This document shows, piece by piece, positions 9,801 to 18,484 of a stretch of DNA of 64,000 nt. The notes below the pieces were generated by a model, which had not been told where the DNA came from, made no database searches, and saw only the letters and a list, made by a program, of their open reading frames with translations. Every line of letters begins with the position of its first letter. Position 1 is the first letter of the stretch. The DNA is from Clostridia bacterium (GTDB lineage: Bacteria; Bacillota; Clostridia; Christensenellales; UBA1242). Location: contig CAADYP010000010.1 of the NCBI GenBank assembly GCA_900753315.1, positions 1-64,000 of the forward strand. The letters are read 5' to 3'. Position numbers and translations under genes: made by a program.

Positions 9801-11671
9801 GATGTTATAACACTATATTCTTTACATACGCCAACTTGTGCTGCTGTTGAACTTTCGTTTCCAATTGCCCATGTTGTGCAAGATGCTCCGTTAAAAGATG
9901 AAGAACTTCTCGTATAACAATTTTGAACCCTTCCAGTTCCACCTATCATATGTCCAGCTATTTGTCCATACCAATTCCCGCCAGTAACAGGTCCATAGTT
10001 TATACAGTTTGTAATATAAACATTGCTCAATTCATCTTGTGTGGTTATATCCCAAAACAAAAATTTACTTGTTTCTTTTGGTTGTCCCGTTCTTCCAACA
10101 ATACCACCAAGTTTTTCACCGACAGTTCCAATTTTCCCATGGTTTATGCAATTTGTAACAAGCCCTTTATCCAAAATAAATCCAGCAATTCCACCAATAT
10201 TGTAAACAGCCTTTGAGCCAGTCATTTTGACATCACCATAGTTCGCACAGGTGTAAATGTATGTCCCAGAGTTTGATCCTGCCCCCAAGATTCCACCATA
10301 ACCAATAGCAGTGTTATTGTCAGTTGTATTTGAGGTTAAACTGAAATCTGCAAAATTTATACATTTATAAATTCGAATTGCTCGCATTTGATTTACAGCA
10401 ACAATTCCCCCAACATATGTGTTATATACATTTTTTATAGTAATTTTGCCATAATTTATACAACCATAGACTTTATACGAATCGTTTGATGACAAATTAA
10501 GCAAATTCCCGATGATTCCACCAACTGCATTTATTAATGACCCAGGTCCCAAATCAGTTGAAATACTTCCACTAAAAACATTCCTATAACACCATGTATA
10601 ACCCTGGGTTGATCTCAATAATCCAATAATACCACCAGCACACATCCCTGCACTTGCAATACTTCCTGAACTTTGAGATGTAATAGATATATTTGACTCG
10701 CTCATAGAGTCACTTATATCATATGTTGTCACTGCAGTAATTCCACCAACAATCAATTCATTAAAACTTGCATTATTCCCATAAAATTTAGCATTAATAT
10801 TCCCTTTGCTAGAGCAATTACGGATTGTTGCAGTATCAACACATATTCCAACAATCCCACCAATATTCATCGACTTTGCTGCTGTGGCTTTATCACTATA
10901 TTGATAATAACCAATGTTAACACCATCGTTTTTTGTGTTTGAAATTGAGCCTCCTGCATGTAAACCAACCACAGCACCAACATGAGCCCACAATGATTGA
11001 TTACTATTCCCAGAACTACTTATAGCAATAGAGCCATTTGAAACTGTCAAGTCTTGTATTGTTGCACCTTTTGTAAAACCAAAGAGACCTACTGTAACCG
11101 AATTATAAAAATTGAAATTTGTTGCCTCATCTCCATAATCAAATGGATGTCCACTAACATAATCGCTTGTAAGCCCACCAGCGCCAGAAGCATTGATATA
11201 CATACCTGAAATTGTATGACCATTTCCGTTAAACGTCCCCGAAAAATAATATGGATGCCATGTAGAACTTGAGAAAATCCACCAACCACTTGTCGTTTCA
11301 TAAGCTCCAGAACCGATTGGTGTCCAGTAATGCGCACTCAAGTTAATATCGGCAGTAAGTATTACATTTGATTCTTGATATAATAATCCCGTGTCGCCGT
11401 TTTTATAATTATTATTAACCATATAAGCAAAACTTGCCAAAGTTACAGCATCACCAATTCGATATGGATCGCTTGCAGTTCCACTACCATAAGGTCTTGT
11501 CGTGTTTGCATAATCAGACCAATAACCAGACGTCATGGCTTTTGTTTCATTGTCATCTGTTTGCTCGGTTTCTGCATTTGGTGTTACAAATTTTTCAATA
11601 AGAAAACAACTGCCACATGCCAGTCCCAAAGACATAAACACAGCAACAATTCCAATCAAAAGTTTCTTCAT
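6824..11671 (-). CDS. Giant exported GLUG-repeat surface protein
   Basis: A 1615-residue protein with an N-terminal Lys-Lys plus hydrophobic export signal (residues 1-25). Residues about 60-660 form a beta-helix-like region. It starts with a pattern seen in GLUG proteins (DPYRIGDAVTLASFAYMVN; FSGTFNGNGHTISGMY; VGLFGF) and continues with about ten GLUG-type repeats of the form GGIVG...INCxNxGxI. The middle (about 700-1310) is Tyr/Asn/Ser-rich and unrecognised. A second GLUG module covers about 1315-1615 (GIYQVSSAQDLIWLS, GNVGMIAGYAENT, GGLVGYAKGC). No LPXTG, lipobox or C-terminal anchor is seen, so attachment may be by an uncleaved signal helix. GLUG proteins are often adhesins or secreted peptidases; no peptidase motif is visible here. 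Start: an in-frame upstream TTG exists, but the ATG at 11671 begins MKKLLIG and lies 6 nt after a TATAAT. Confidence 0.85.
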   Translation of the reverse strand: MKKLLIGIVAVFMSLGLACGSCFLIEKFVTPNAETEQTDDNETKAMTSGYWSDYANTTRPYGSGTASDPYRIGDAVTLASFAYMVNNNYKNGDTGLLYQESNVILTADINLSAHYWTPIGSGAYETTSGWWIFSSSTWHPYYFSGTFNGNGHTISGMYINASGAGGLTSDYVSGHPFDYGDEATNFNFYNSVTVGLFGFTKGATIQDLTVSNGSIAISSSGNSNQSLWAHVGAVVGLHAGGSISNTKNDGVNIGYYQYSDKATAAKSMNIGGIVGICVDTATIRNCSSKGNINAKFYGNNASFNELIVGGITAVTTYDISDSMSESNISITSQSSGSIASAGMCAGGIIGLLRSTQGYTWCYRNVFSGSISTDLGPGSLINAVGGIIGNLLNLSSNDSYKVYGCINYGKITIKNVYNTYVGGIVAVNQMRAIRIYKCINFADFSLTSNTTDNNTAIGYGGILGAGSNSGTYIYTCANYGDVKMTGSKAVYNIGGIAGFILDKGLVTNCINHGKIGTVGEKLGGIVGRTGQPKETSKFLFWDITTQDELSNVYITNCINYGPVTGGNWYGQIAGHMIGGTGRVQNCYTRSSSSFNGASCTTWAIGNESSTAAQVGVCKEYSVITSYSGAGVFAKSSNWTTTSYAGYSSVAFETPNLSYGCYNPQNSSFNWSTTSLAYYYYTASQRQSKAMSCEYIIVPRFAVYGASVNIYWNKRNDNKYESDTKGDVGAIEVRSYDKGQGKVDWVKSDYVYYLNGADYNNSSYSDRYKNLLKVTYVDEKFTFTKGTYKVGYNEEENMSYITYGKTYYARFKLFNPSSLSFRYYFASKSVKSLNINYLDSDNNNKAVTDGSLGTAAVKYPNYSYSDISSSNPLYFKDSVYYTITPKLGYAFKSLSTDKGEIKTNYNEKSGFDEFGVVQDTMTYDFESDFNFYMKKITYNYNVFVDGSTINGQFKKGNALSFNVLNCVGYEYTIYLSNYVNSKSNVKLNKCAQITTTEATLSKGGNGVITLSDSAILKALSDMAKKEGLIDIELNKFSLYVVKNKIEYTINIHNMINKYDQLDYYQEVTDKNYKTLIDSGMTSYDMTQFSTFLVTSKNYLTIVTDVEAGFTIDYTNAKGYGFEVGNRYSSFKTNTTLPSTSIFSCAINDTKATDIKGNNFISFLLNYKQSVENPSKTIDIYIYYQLGGYNLEGKAERDGVEVNIPTNVFDLKGSSKQKNKNANDTTIWYNNVFAAKYYAPITLNVNSLNSNQNFAGWYIRVQNSNNTLEDKLLSTNRIYSFVYNPQTAKALMSNNKLVIVAKFLTYDESDGHTATNNKGIYQVSSAQDLIWLSERVNAGYTFEGMTIMQTCDINMSGIVFNSIGTETKPFKGIYDGNNFIISNLNLAVNKNTGERFMNNLSNRGLFGCVKNATIKNLTVASGTVSGYGNVGMIAGYAENTKFNYVNTYKSNVKVSKIEFVDIYGKVVDTYLTSGASSTENFAQRENVGGLVGYAKGCSFYVCSNRANVKEANASGVENSAGFVGRLEDNGSVISTINQCFNEGNISMGTSFAGFTNWYMTEGGIKTKTELTENSNIKDCYSTYPSTTYINATYVNSRLDSSIWMTLNGRNTLRAFYWN

Positions 11672-11677
11672 ATGATT

Positions 11678-11705
11678 ATTATAAACAAAAAACGACAAAA
11701 ATCAA
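11678..11705 (-). promoter_or_regulatory. Leaderless-type promoter of the GLUG-repeat gene
   Basis: Minus strand TTGATT (11700-11705), 16-nt spacer, TATAAT (11678-11683), then six bases and the ATG at 11671. No Shine-Dalgarno is present. Transcription would begin at or next to the A of the start codon. Confidence 0.7.
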
Positions 11706-11813
11706 AATAATTTAATGTATTTTTTATTATTATTTAATTTATTAAATAAATTGCTTGATTTAGCCTATAGATATTCGATGAAACATAATTTATTTGCCAA
11801 TGAAATAGTGATA

Positions 11814-11840
11814 AAAAATAGGCAAAATTTGCCTATTTTT
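11814..11840 (-). terminator. Terminator of the topoisomerase operon
   Basis: Arms AAAAATAGGCAAA (11814-11826) and TTTGCCTATTTTT (11828-11840) form a strong hairpin. It starts one base past the stop codon of the subunit A gene. Confidence 0.85.
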
Positions 11841-11841
11841 G

Positions 11842-14643
11842 TTAATCAATAAAATTGTAAACACCTAAAAATTTTTTCTTCACTTCTTCTTGTCCAACAC
11901 TCAATCTATCGGTTGAAATTTTATATTTTTTTGTTTCCAAAATAGCGAATTTCAAGCCATGGTCAACAACAACCTTATCAGCCGTTCCGACATATGAAAC
12001 TGCTTTGCCAGTTCCAGCAAAGTTGATATACTTTACACCTTTTCTATATCTTGCACAAATTGGAATTTGCAATGCACTGAGACGCTTTACATAGCCATTG
12101 TTTGTAACAATCATATAGTCATCACTAGCATTTTGTCCCGCGTAAACTACAATATCTTTATCTTCAAGATTAATGCCTTTAACCCCAGATGAAACTCTGC
12201 CCTGAACTGGCACTTCGTTCTTTTCAAAATTTACGCAATAGCCGTTTTTTGAAAGCATAACAAATGTCTTTCCTTTGACTTCATGTTCTACATTCAAAAG
12301 TTTGTCGTCATCAGCAAGTTTTAGCACTTGATAATATACTTTTGAAACAAGCAAATCCTTCTCTGAACAGCGTTTTACCATTCCCTTTTGTGTAAACATT
12401 GCAACTTCACCATCGCCTTCAACCTTGAGCACTGCAACTGGTGTTTCCATGATGTCGATATTTTTGTCAAGTTGCTTGAGTGGAATACCTTTTTCTCTCC
12501 ACTTGCACTCTGGCAATTTGTCAACAACTGTCTTAACACAATTTCCTCTGTCTGTAAAAATCAAAACAGTATCAGTAGCCTTAACTTCCAAAAGTTGGGT
12601 ATGAATATCAAACAATGTTGATGTATCTGAAATTGTTTTTGTTGATTTAGAATAATTCTTCATATTGACTTTCTTCAAAGTTTTACCAGCAGAAAGTGCA
12701 ATCAAATAATCCTTTGTATCTTCCATTTCTTCAATCTTTGTAAGATTGATTTCTTCACTTTTGAGTTCATGTGAGCGTCTTGGTGTGTTAAACTTTTTCT
12801 TAATTTCCAAGATTTCTTTCTTTACAACATCAAGTTGTAACTTTTTAGAATTCAAGATGGCTTCGAGTTCTTTTATTCTCGCTTTCAATGATGTAAGTTC
12901 TTCTTGCAATTTTGTTACTTCCAAGTTTACAAGTCTTGCAAGTCTCATATCCAAAATGGCTTGTGCTTGCTTTTCTGAAAGCCCAAACTTTTCTCTCAAT
13001 CTTTGTTTCGCTTCGCTAACATTTGCTGATGTTTTGATAATTTTTATCACAGCATCAATATTTTTGATTGCAATCAAAAGACCTTCAACAATATGTGCTC
13101 TATCTTTTGCTACATTAAGGTCAAATTTCGTTCTTCTAACAACAACATCTCTTTGGAACGCTGTGTAATATGAAATGATATCCATCAAATTCATAAGTTT
13201 TGGTTTTCCACCTGCAATAGCAACCATGTTTATTGCATAAGAGATTTGCATATTAGTAGATTGGAAAAGATATCCCAAAATCTTCTTTACATTGGCTTCC
13301 TTTTTCAAACGAATAACAGCACGCATACCATTTCTGTCACTTTCGTCCCTTATTTCACTGATAACAGAAAGTTTGTCCTTATTCTTCTCTTTAAGTTCCG
13401 CAATCTTTTGAAGAAGTTGAGCCTTATTTACTTGATAAGGAAGTTCGGTAATAACCAAACTTTGTTTATCACCATTTTGTTCTATACCGACTTTCGCACG
13501 AAGCGTAATCTTTCCTTTTCCAGTTTCGTAGGCACTTTTGAGTCCATCACCAAGCAAAAGTTCTCCGCCAGTAGGAAAGTCAGGACCTTTGATGATTTTC
13601 ATCATTTTGTCAAGAGTTATGTTTGGATTGTCAATATAAGCAACAACCCCATCAATAACTTCTCCAAGATTGTGTGGAGGAATGTTTGTTGCGACACCTA
13701 CGGCAATACCAGAAGCACCATTTACCAAAAGGTTTGGAAATCTTCCAGGCAAAACATCAGGTTCTTTCAAAGTATCATCAAAGTTGAGCCCCCAACGAAC
13801 AGTATCTTTTTCCAAATCTCTCAAAAGTTCCATCGCGAGTGGGGTCATTCTTGCTTCAGTGTAACGCATAGCAGCGGCACTGTCACCATCGACAGAACCA
13901 AAGTTTCCGTGACCATCAACAAGTGGTGCACGAAGCACAAAGTCTTGTGACATACGCACCATTGCATCATAAACAGAAGAGTCACCATGTGGGTGATATT
14001 TACCCATACAATCGCCGACAATTCTCGCCGATTTTCTGTATGGTTTGTCTGGTGTAAGCCCAAGTTCAAGCATAGAATACAAGATTCTTCTTTGAACAGG
14101 CTTTAAGCCATCTTCAACTCTTGGCAATGCCCTGTCCATAACAACGTGCTCGGTATAAGGTATCATAGAATCATGCAAAACATCTTCAAGTGGTTTAAAC
14201 AAAATTCCATCGCCACCATAAACTCCATTTCCGCCATGACCGCCTCCGTTGGCACCATTATTTTCATGGTTTTCATCTTCTCCGTCGACATCATCTACAA
14301 CATTTTCTACAATGCTGTCATTTTCCACTTCCAAGTTTACTTCTCTTTCTTTTTCATTGTTTTTTGTGCCTAAAATATTTGAAGATTTTTTTTCGCTTGC
14401 ACCACTTTCATCAAAAACTCTTGTCTTTCTTCCATCAGTTTTCTTTTTCTCAGAAACAACAGCATCTCCAGTCATGCTCCACATGTCAATTTGTCCTGTT
14501 ACATTTGCTTGAACTGTCTTTTTCTCTTCCACATTTTCTTCCTTTTGGGCAGAAAGAATTTCATCATAACGCATTTGTCCTTCAATAGGTTCTATGAAAT
14601 TTGGTTTAAATTCTTCGTCAATTTTATTTTTTTTATTACTCAC
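11842..14643 (-). CDS. Type IIA DNA topoisomerase subunit A (GyrA/ParC family)
   Basis: A 933-residue DNA gyrase or topoisomerase IV A subunit, which cleaves and religates DNA in an A2B2 complex with the neighbouring B subunit. Residues 1-146 are a non-homologous, charged, low-complexity extension ending in a Gly/Asn-rich stretch (127-146). The conserved core follows ([37 protein letters not shown]) with catalytic Tyr261 in AAMRYTEA. The C-terminal beta-pinwheel blades run to the end. At the usual GyrA-box site (about 661-673) there is YSKSTKTIS instead of a QRRGGKG-type motif, so ParC-like behaviour is possible. Start is GTG at 14643 after GAGGTC. It lies 38 nt downstream of the B subunit gene, in one operon. 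Family secure; gyrase versus topo IV undecided. Confidence 0.93.
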   Translation of the reverse strand: MSNKKNKIDEEFKPNFIEPIEGQMRYDEILSAQKEENVEEKKTVQANVTGQIDMWSMTGDAVVSEKKKTDGRKTRVFDESGASEKKSSNILGTKNNEKEREVNLEVENDSIVENVVDDVDGEDENHENNGANGGGHGGNGVYGGDGILFKPLEDVLHDSMIPYTEHVVMDRALPRVEDGLKPVQRRILYSMLELGLTPDKPYRKSARIVGDCMGKYHPHGDSSVYDAMVRMSQDFVLRAPLVDGHGNFGSVDGDSAAAMRYTEARMTPLAMELLRDLEKDTVRWGLNFDDTLKEPDVLPGRFPNLLVNGASGIAVGVATNIPPHNLGEVIDGVVAYIDNPNITLDKMMKIIKGPDFPTGGELLLGDGLKSAYETGKGKITLRAKVGIEQNGDKQSLVITELPYQVNKAQLLQKIAELKEKNKDKLSVISEIRDESDRNGMRAVIRLKKEANVKKILGYLFQSTNMQISYAINMVAIAGGKPKLMNLMDIISYYTAFQRDVVVRRTKFDLNVAKDRAHIVEGLLIAIKNIDAVIKIIKTSANVSEAKQRLREKFGLSEKQAQAILDMRLARLVNLEVTKLQEELTSLKARIKELEAILNSKKLQLDVVKKEILEIKKKFNTPRRSHELKSEEINLTKIEEMEDTKDYLIALSAGKTLKKVNMKNYSKSTKTISDTSTLFDIHTQLLEVKATDTVLIFTDRGNCVKTVVDKLPECKWREKGIPLKQLDKNIDIMETPVAVLKVEGDGEVAMFTQKGMVKRCSEKDLLVSKVYYQVLKLADDDKLLNVEHEVKGKTFVMLSKNGYCVNFEKNEVPVQGRVSSGVKGINLEDKDIVVYAGQNASDDYMIVTNNGYVKRLSALQIPICARYRKGVKYINFAGTGKAVSYVGTADKVVVDHGLKFAILETKKYKISTDRLSVGQEEVKKKFLGVYNFID

Positions 14644-14681
14644 TTTTCGACCTCACAATAATATTTTTAGCATTTGGATTT

Positions 14682-16637
14682 TTAGTCAATCTTTTTGTAA
14701 TCTCTCATAAATGTATCTTCTCTATCAAAGTTTGCATGTTCACTTATGTAGCGCTTTCTTTCTTCAATGTCATCACCCATAAGTGTTGTAATCATTCTCT
14801 CGGCTTGAGCAGCATCTTCAATAGTAACTTGAATTAAAGTTCTGTTTGCCGGATCCATAGTTGTTTCCCAAAGTTGTTCTGGGTTCATTTCGCCAAGACC
14901 TTTGTATCTTTGAATCATATATCCCTTTCCCGCACTGGCCACAGCATCACTGAGCTCAGCATCAGAATAAACATATTTTTCGTAATCTTTCTTGTAAACT
15001 TTATAAAGTGGTGGAAGTCCAATAAACACATGTCCATCTGTAATAAGTGGTTTCATATAACGATAGAAGAATGTCAACAAAATTGCACGAATATGAGCAC
15101 CATCTTGGTCGGCATCGGACAAAATGATAACTTTGTTATAGCGAAGTGTTGTCAAATCAAAATCTTCTCCAAAGCCTGTGTCAAGCGCAGAAATAATTGT
15201 TCTTATTTCTTCGTTTGCCAAAACCTGGTCAACTCTTTTCTTTTCAGCATTCAATGGTTTCCCGCGAAGAGGCAAAATCGCTTGAAATCTTCTATCTCTT
15301 CCTTGTTTTGCAGAGCCACCAGCAGAATCCCCTTCGACAATGAAAAGTTCGCTCTTTGTGCGGTCTCTTGATGTAGAAGATGCAAGTTTTCCTACCAAAT
15401 TGAAATTTTCAGCATTGTTTTTTGCTCTTGTAAGTTCTTTTGCTTTTTTGGCAGCAAGTCTAACCTTTGCCGCTTGTTTTGCCTTGTTGATAATGACTTC
15501 GGCATATGTTGCATTTTTCTTATCGGCAAGAATTTTCGCAAGCTCTTGCAATGAAAGATTTTCCACTTCAGTTCTTGCTTCTGGATTTCCAAGTTTTGTC
15601 TTTGTTTGTCCTTCAAATTGAACATTGTTCATCTTTACATTGATAACCGTAACAAGCCCTTCTCTAAAATCTTCGCCAAGAAGGTTTGGTTCTTTGTCTT
15701 TAAGCAAGTTGTTTGCCCTTGCATAATCATTGAAAGCCTTTGTAAAAGCACTTTTAAATCCTATTTCATGCATTCCGCCTTCTGTTGTAGGGATGTTGTT
15801 TACATAAGAGAAAGTGTTTTCTGTGTAAGAGTCGGTCGAAACAAAACTTACTTCCAGATCCACCAATTTGCTTTCAGCATAAAAATAAATTGGATTTTTG
15901 AAAAGTGCATTTTTCCCTTCAACGAGATATGTAACAAAATCTTTTATTCCGCCCTCATAATGATAATGACAATCTTCACCAGTTTCTTCGTTTGAAACTT
16001 CGATTCTCAAACCTTTGTTCAAGAAAGCGAGTTCTCTTGCACGTCTTGTAATTGTTTCAAAATTAAATTTTTGATCACCAAAGACCCTATCATCAGGCAA
16101 AAATGTGACTATTGTTCCGGAAGTTGTGCTTTTTCCAATTTCTTTCAAAGGTGCAACAGGAATACCACTATGAATTTTTCCTTTTTCGTCTTCATAAGAA
16201 TGGAATTCAATAAAATATTTCTTTCCGCCTTTGTTTACGGTAACTTTGCACCAACGAGAAAGAGCATTTGTAACAGATGCACCAACTCCATGCAAACCAC
16301 CAGAAAATTTGTAGTTTTCATTGTTAAATTTTCCGCCAGCATGCAAAGTGGTATAAACAACTTCAACACCACTTTTTTTCAAAGTTGGATGAATATCAAC
16401 AGGGATACCACGACCATTATCTTCAACAGTCGCACTTCCGTCCTTGTTTAAAGTAATTTTGATAGTGTCACCAAAACCATTTGAAATTTCATCAATAGCA
16501 TTGTCAACAATTTCCCACAAAATATGATGAAAGCCCCTAGAACTTGTTGTGCCTATATACATTCCGGGTCTAAGTCTAACCGCATCAAGACCATCAAGCA
16601 CAACAATATCTTTTGATTCATATTTTTTCTCTGCCAT
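14682..16637 (-). CDS. Type IIA DNA topoisomerase subunit B (GyrB/ParE family)
   Basis: A 651-residue ATPase subunit of a type IIA topoisomerase. GHKL ATPase motifs are clear: EIVDNAIDE (about 40-48), VEDNGRGIPVDIH, and GGLHGVGASVTNALS. The transducer domain follows (QTKTKLGN). The TOPRIM domain has FIVEGDSAGGSA (about 421-432), LPLRGKPLN and ILSDADQDGAHI, and the C-terminal tail has the QRYKGLGEMNPEQLWETTM signature. Start ATG at 16637 with GTGGAGTGACTT just upstream. Paired with the A subunit gene downstream. The length and motifs fit both GyrB of Gram-positives and ParE; the pair should be named together after phylogeny. Confidence 0.95.
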   Translation of the reverse strand: MAEKKYESKDIVVLDGLDAVRLRPGMYIGTTSSRGFHHILWEIVDNAIDEISNGFGDTIKITLNKDGSATVEDNGRGIPVDIHPTLKKSGVEVVYTTLHAGGKFNNENYKFSGGLHGVGASVTNALSRWCKVTVNKGGKKYFIEFHSYEDEKGKIHSGIPVAPLKEIGKSTTSGTIVTFLPDDRVFGDQKFNFETITRRARELAFLNKGLRIEVSNEETGEDCHYHYEGGIKDFVTYLVEGKNALFKNPIYFYAESKLVDLEVSFVSTDSYTENTFSYVNNIPTTEGGMHEIGFKSAFTKAFNDYARANNLLKDKEPNLLGEDFREGLVTVINVKMNNVQFEGQTKTKLGNPEARTEVENLSLQELAKILADKKNATYAEVIINKAKQAAKVRLAAKKAKELTRAKNNAENFNLVGKLASSTSRDRTKSELFIVEGDSAGGSAKQGRDRRFQAILPLRGKPLNAEKKRVDQVLANEEIRTIISALDTGFGEDFDLTTLRYNKVIILSDADQDGAHIRAILLTFFYRYMKPLITDGHVFIGLPPLYKVYKKDYEKYVYSDAELSDAVASAGKGYMIQRYKGLGEMNPEQLWETTMDPANRTLIQVTIEDAAQAERMITTLMGDDIEERKRYISEHANFDREDTFMRDYKKID

Positions 16638-16949
16638 AAGTCACTCCACAATATATATTCATACTTAGTATAACACAAACGCCAAAATTAAAAAAATAAT
16701 TTCACGAAAATGCAAACAATAAATTGGATTATTTGTTTTAGTTTGAATTGTTTTGCGTAAAAATTCCATACCGGAATATCAATTTTTTGTTCTCTCGCGA
16801 AGTTTTGACGAAAATTTTCATATTCGCCACTCCAATTATTTATATCCAAGTTGAAGCAAACTTGTCGTTTTTAAGTTTGTATATTTATGCGTTTTATTGT
16901 ATTTTTATACTTTTGAGAATAATAAAAAAAGAAGCATCCCCTGTCTTCT
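16638..16949. other. Intergenic region upstream of the topoisomerase operon
   Basis: 312 nt, AT-rich, between two minus-strand genes. A TATACT hexamer about 30-40 nt upstream of the subunit B start could be a -10, but its -35 is poor. I see no gene, riboswitch or clear terminator. Confidence 0.4.
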
Positions 16950-18362
16950 TCATACAACAATATATTCAAATTCCAAACTAGCACCCAAGCACTCAATTCT
17001 TGCTTTTCTCTTTTTCCCATTTGTTGAAGTTTGTGTATCAAAACCAAAAACTTTTACATCTTCATCTTCGACGAGTTTTATATTTTGCGGCAAACCATCA
17101 TTGTCAAAACAAATCAAACGGAATGAGAATAAATCACGACTTCCAACCTTAAAAACAAAATCACTTTTGTCTCCATCTTCAAAATAAAATTCAATTGATT
17201 TATAACAAACCTTGTAGCCAAATAGAAAAACAAAATCAAAATACTTTATCTTTGCAACAAAATTTCCAACAGCGTCCGAAGTCAGGTTTGATATGTTTTC
17301 TTTCCCTAGTTCAATCTCCACTTCCTTCTTATCGTTTGTCAAAACTGTAACAACAATCTTTCCAATCTCAATGTCTTGACCAAGATAATAAGTGTCTTGC
17401 AATCCATCAACTTTGACAATGCTTTTTATTGAAGAATCTTCAACATTCTTTGGCGAAGATTTTTGAAGTTGAATTTTCACTTGCTTTGAGTTTCCTACAA
17501 CATCTTTTGCAAGCGTCAAGACTTTCGTTTGAAAATCCAAATTTGCAATTGATTTAAAACTCAAAAACGAACTTTTATTTTCCAAATCAACTCTCTTCAA
17601 ATTAAATTGATAAGTTTTGACTATCAAATTTTGTGCATCCAATTTTTGTGCAACCTCCAAACTTGAAACAACATTTGGCACAAATGATAAAATCTCATAA
17701 ATGCAACCATCATCTTGTTTTTCAGTTTGGCCAACATAATTTGAATTTTCTGCAAAATAAAAAACTGTGTAATCAAAATCAAGTTCAAGTCCATCAAACA
17801 AAACTGTAGCAGTTCTTGATTTATTTGGTTCATTTTTTGTCAATTTTGATGTATCAAGTCCAAAAATTTGCATCTCCGACATCATTTTTTGTGCAACGAC
17901 ATTATTTTCAAAATCCAACAAATTGATTTTAATTTTGTCAAAATCACCATTGTTTGCCATATCTTCATTCAATTCAAAATCAAAAGTATTGTCACTATCA
18001 AACTCCATTTTTTTATAATTTATCGTATATGGAATTTTTATTGTAAACTTTTCATAAGTGATCTTAAGTTCTCTTTCTCCAATTTGAGTTGAGTCAAAAT
18101 TTGAAACATTTGACTTCTTTATATCAACAAGTTTCTCTCTATCGTTCTCAATTTGAAGACACAACTTTGCATCTTCAACAGAAAGTTTTTCATTCAAGAA
18201 ATAGTCAGTTTTGAGGTTTTCAACACCCTCTATGCCAAGTATCTTATAATCATAGTTTTCGTCTCCGCTTGTTGTTGAGATAAAAAATTCTGCAATTATA
18301 AAACACCCAACTCCGAGCATGATAACCATCAAAATAAAGACACTTTTTCTTAAAACTTTCAC
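16950..18362 (-). CDS. Membrane-anchored protein with Ig-like (Big_3-type) repeats
   Basis: A 470-residue protein. Residues 1-30 are a signal or membrane anchor (KSVFILMVIMLGVGCFIIAEF). The remainder is made of beta-rich repeats. Two segments (about 47-110 and 325-395) resemble bacterial Ig-like group 3 domains: a start with Y-x-L-x-E/D, a strongly polar middle, then VG/IG-x-x-x-L/V-x-I-x-Y. No enzymatic motif was seen. The start is GTG at 18362 immediately downstream of AAAAGGAGG. It is probably a cell-surface structural or binding protein; the function is unknown. Confidence 0.7.
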   Translation of the reverse strand: MKVLRKSVFILMVIMLGVGCFIIAEFFISTTSGDENYDYKILGIEGVENLKTDYFLNEKLSVEDAKLCLQIENDREKLVDIKKSNVSNFDSTQIGERELKITYEKFTIKIPYTINYKKMEFDSDNTFDFELNEDMANNGDFDKIKINLLDFENNVVAQKMMSEMQIFGLDTSKLTKNEPNKSRTATVLFDGLELDFDYTVFYFAENSNYVGQTEKQDDGCIYEILSFVPNVVSSLEVAQKLDAQNLIVKTYQFNLKRVDLENKSSFLSFKSIANLDFQTKVLTLAKDVVGNSKQVKIQLQKSSPKNVEDSSIKSIVKVDGLQDTYYLGQDIEIGKIVVTVLTNDKKEVEIELGKENISNLTSDAVGNFVAKIKYFDFVFLFGYKVCYKSIEFYFEDGDKSDFVFKVGSRDLFSFRLICFDNDGLPQNIKLVEDEDVKVFGFDTQTSTNGKKRKARIECLGASLEFEYIVV

Positions 18363-18458
18363 GCAACCTCCTTTTGAACAGCAGCGATTTGTATCTTACC
18401 ACATCAAATTTGTTCAAGTCAAACGTTTTTCAAAAAATTTTTATATAATTTTTTCGTA

Positions 18459-18484
18459 AAAGCATAATAATAAAATATGAACAA
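18459..18484 (+). promoter_or_regulatory. SD-less start element shared with the gene at 21099
   Basis: The 26 nt beginning AAAGCATAAT and running through the murG ATG match the 26 nt at the 21099 start at 24 positions with the same spacing. CATAAT could be a -10 ending 8 nt before the ATG. No Shine-Dalgarno is seen, and the -35 region is weak. Confidence 0.4.

Noticed and set aside
13246..13950. 234-codon plus-strand frame inside the topoisomerase A gene
   Set aside because: It is a shadow of the strongly conserved minus-strand gene, has no ribosome-binding site and encodes nothing recognisable.
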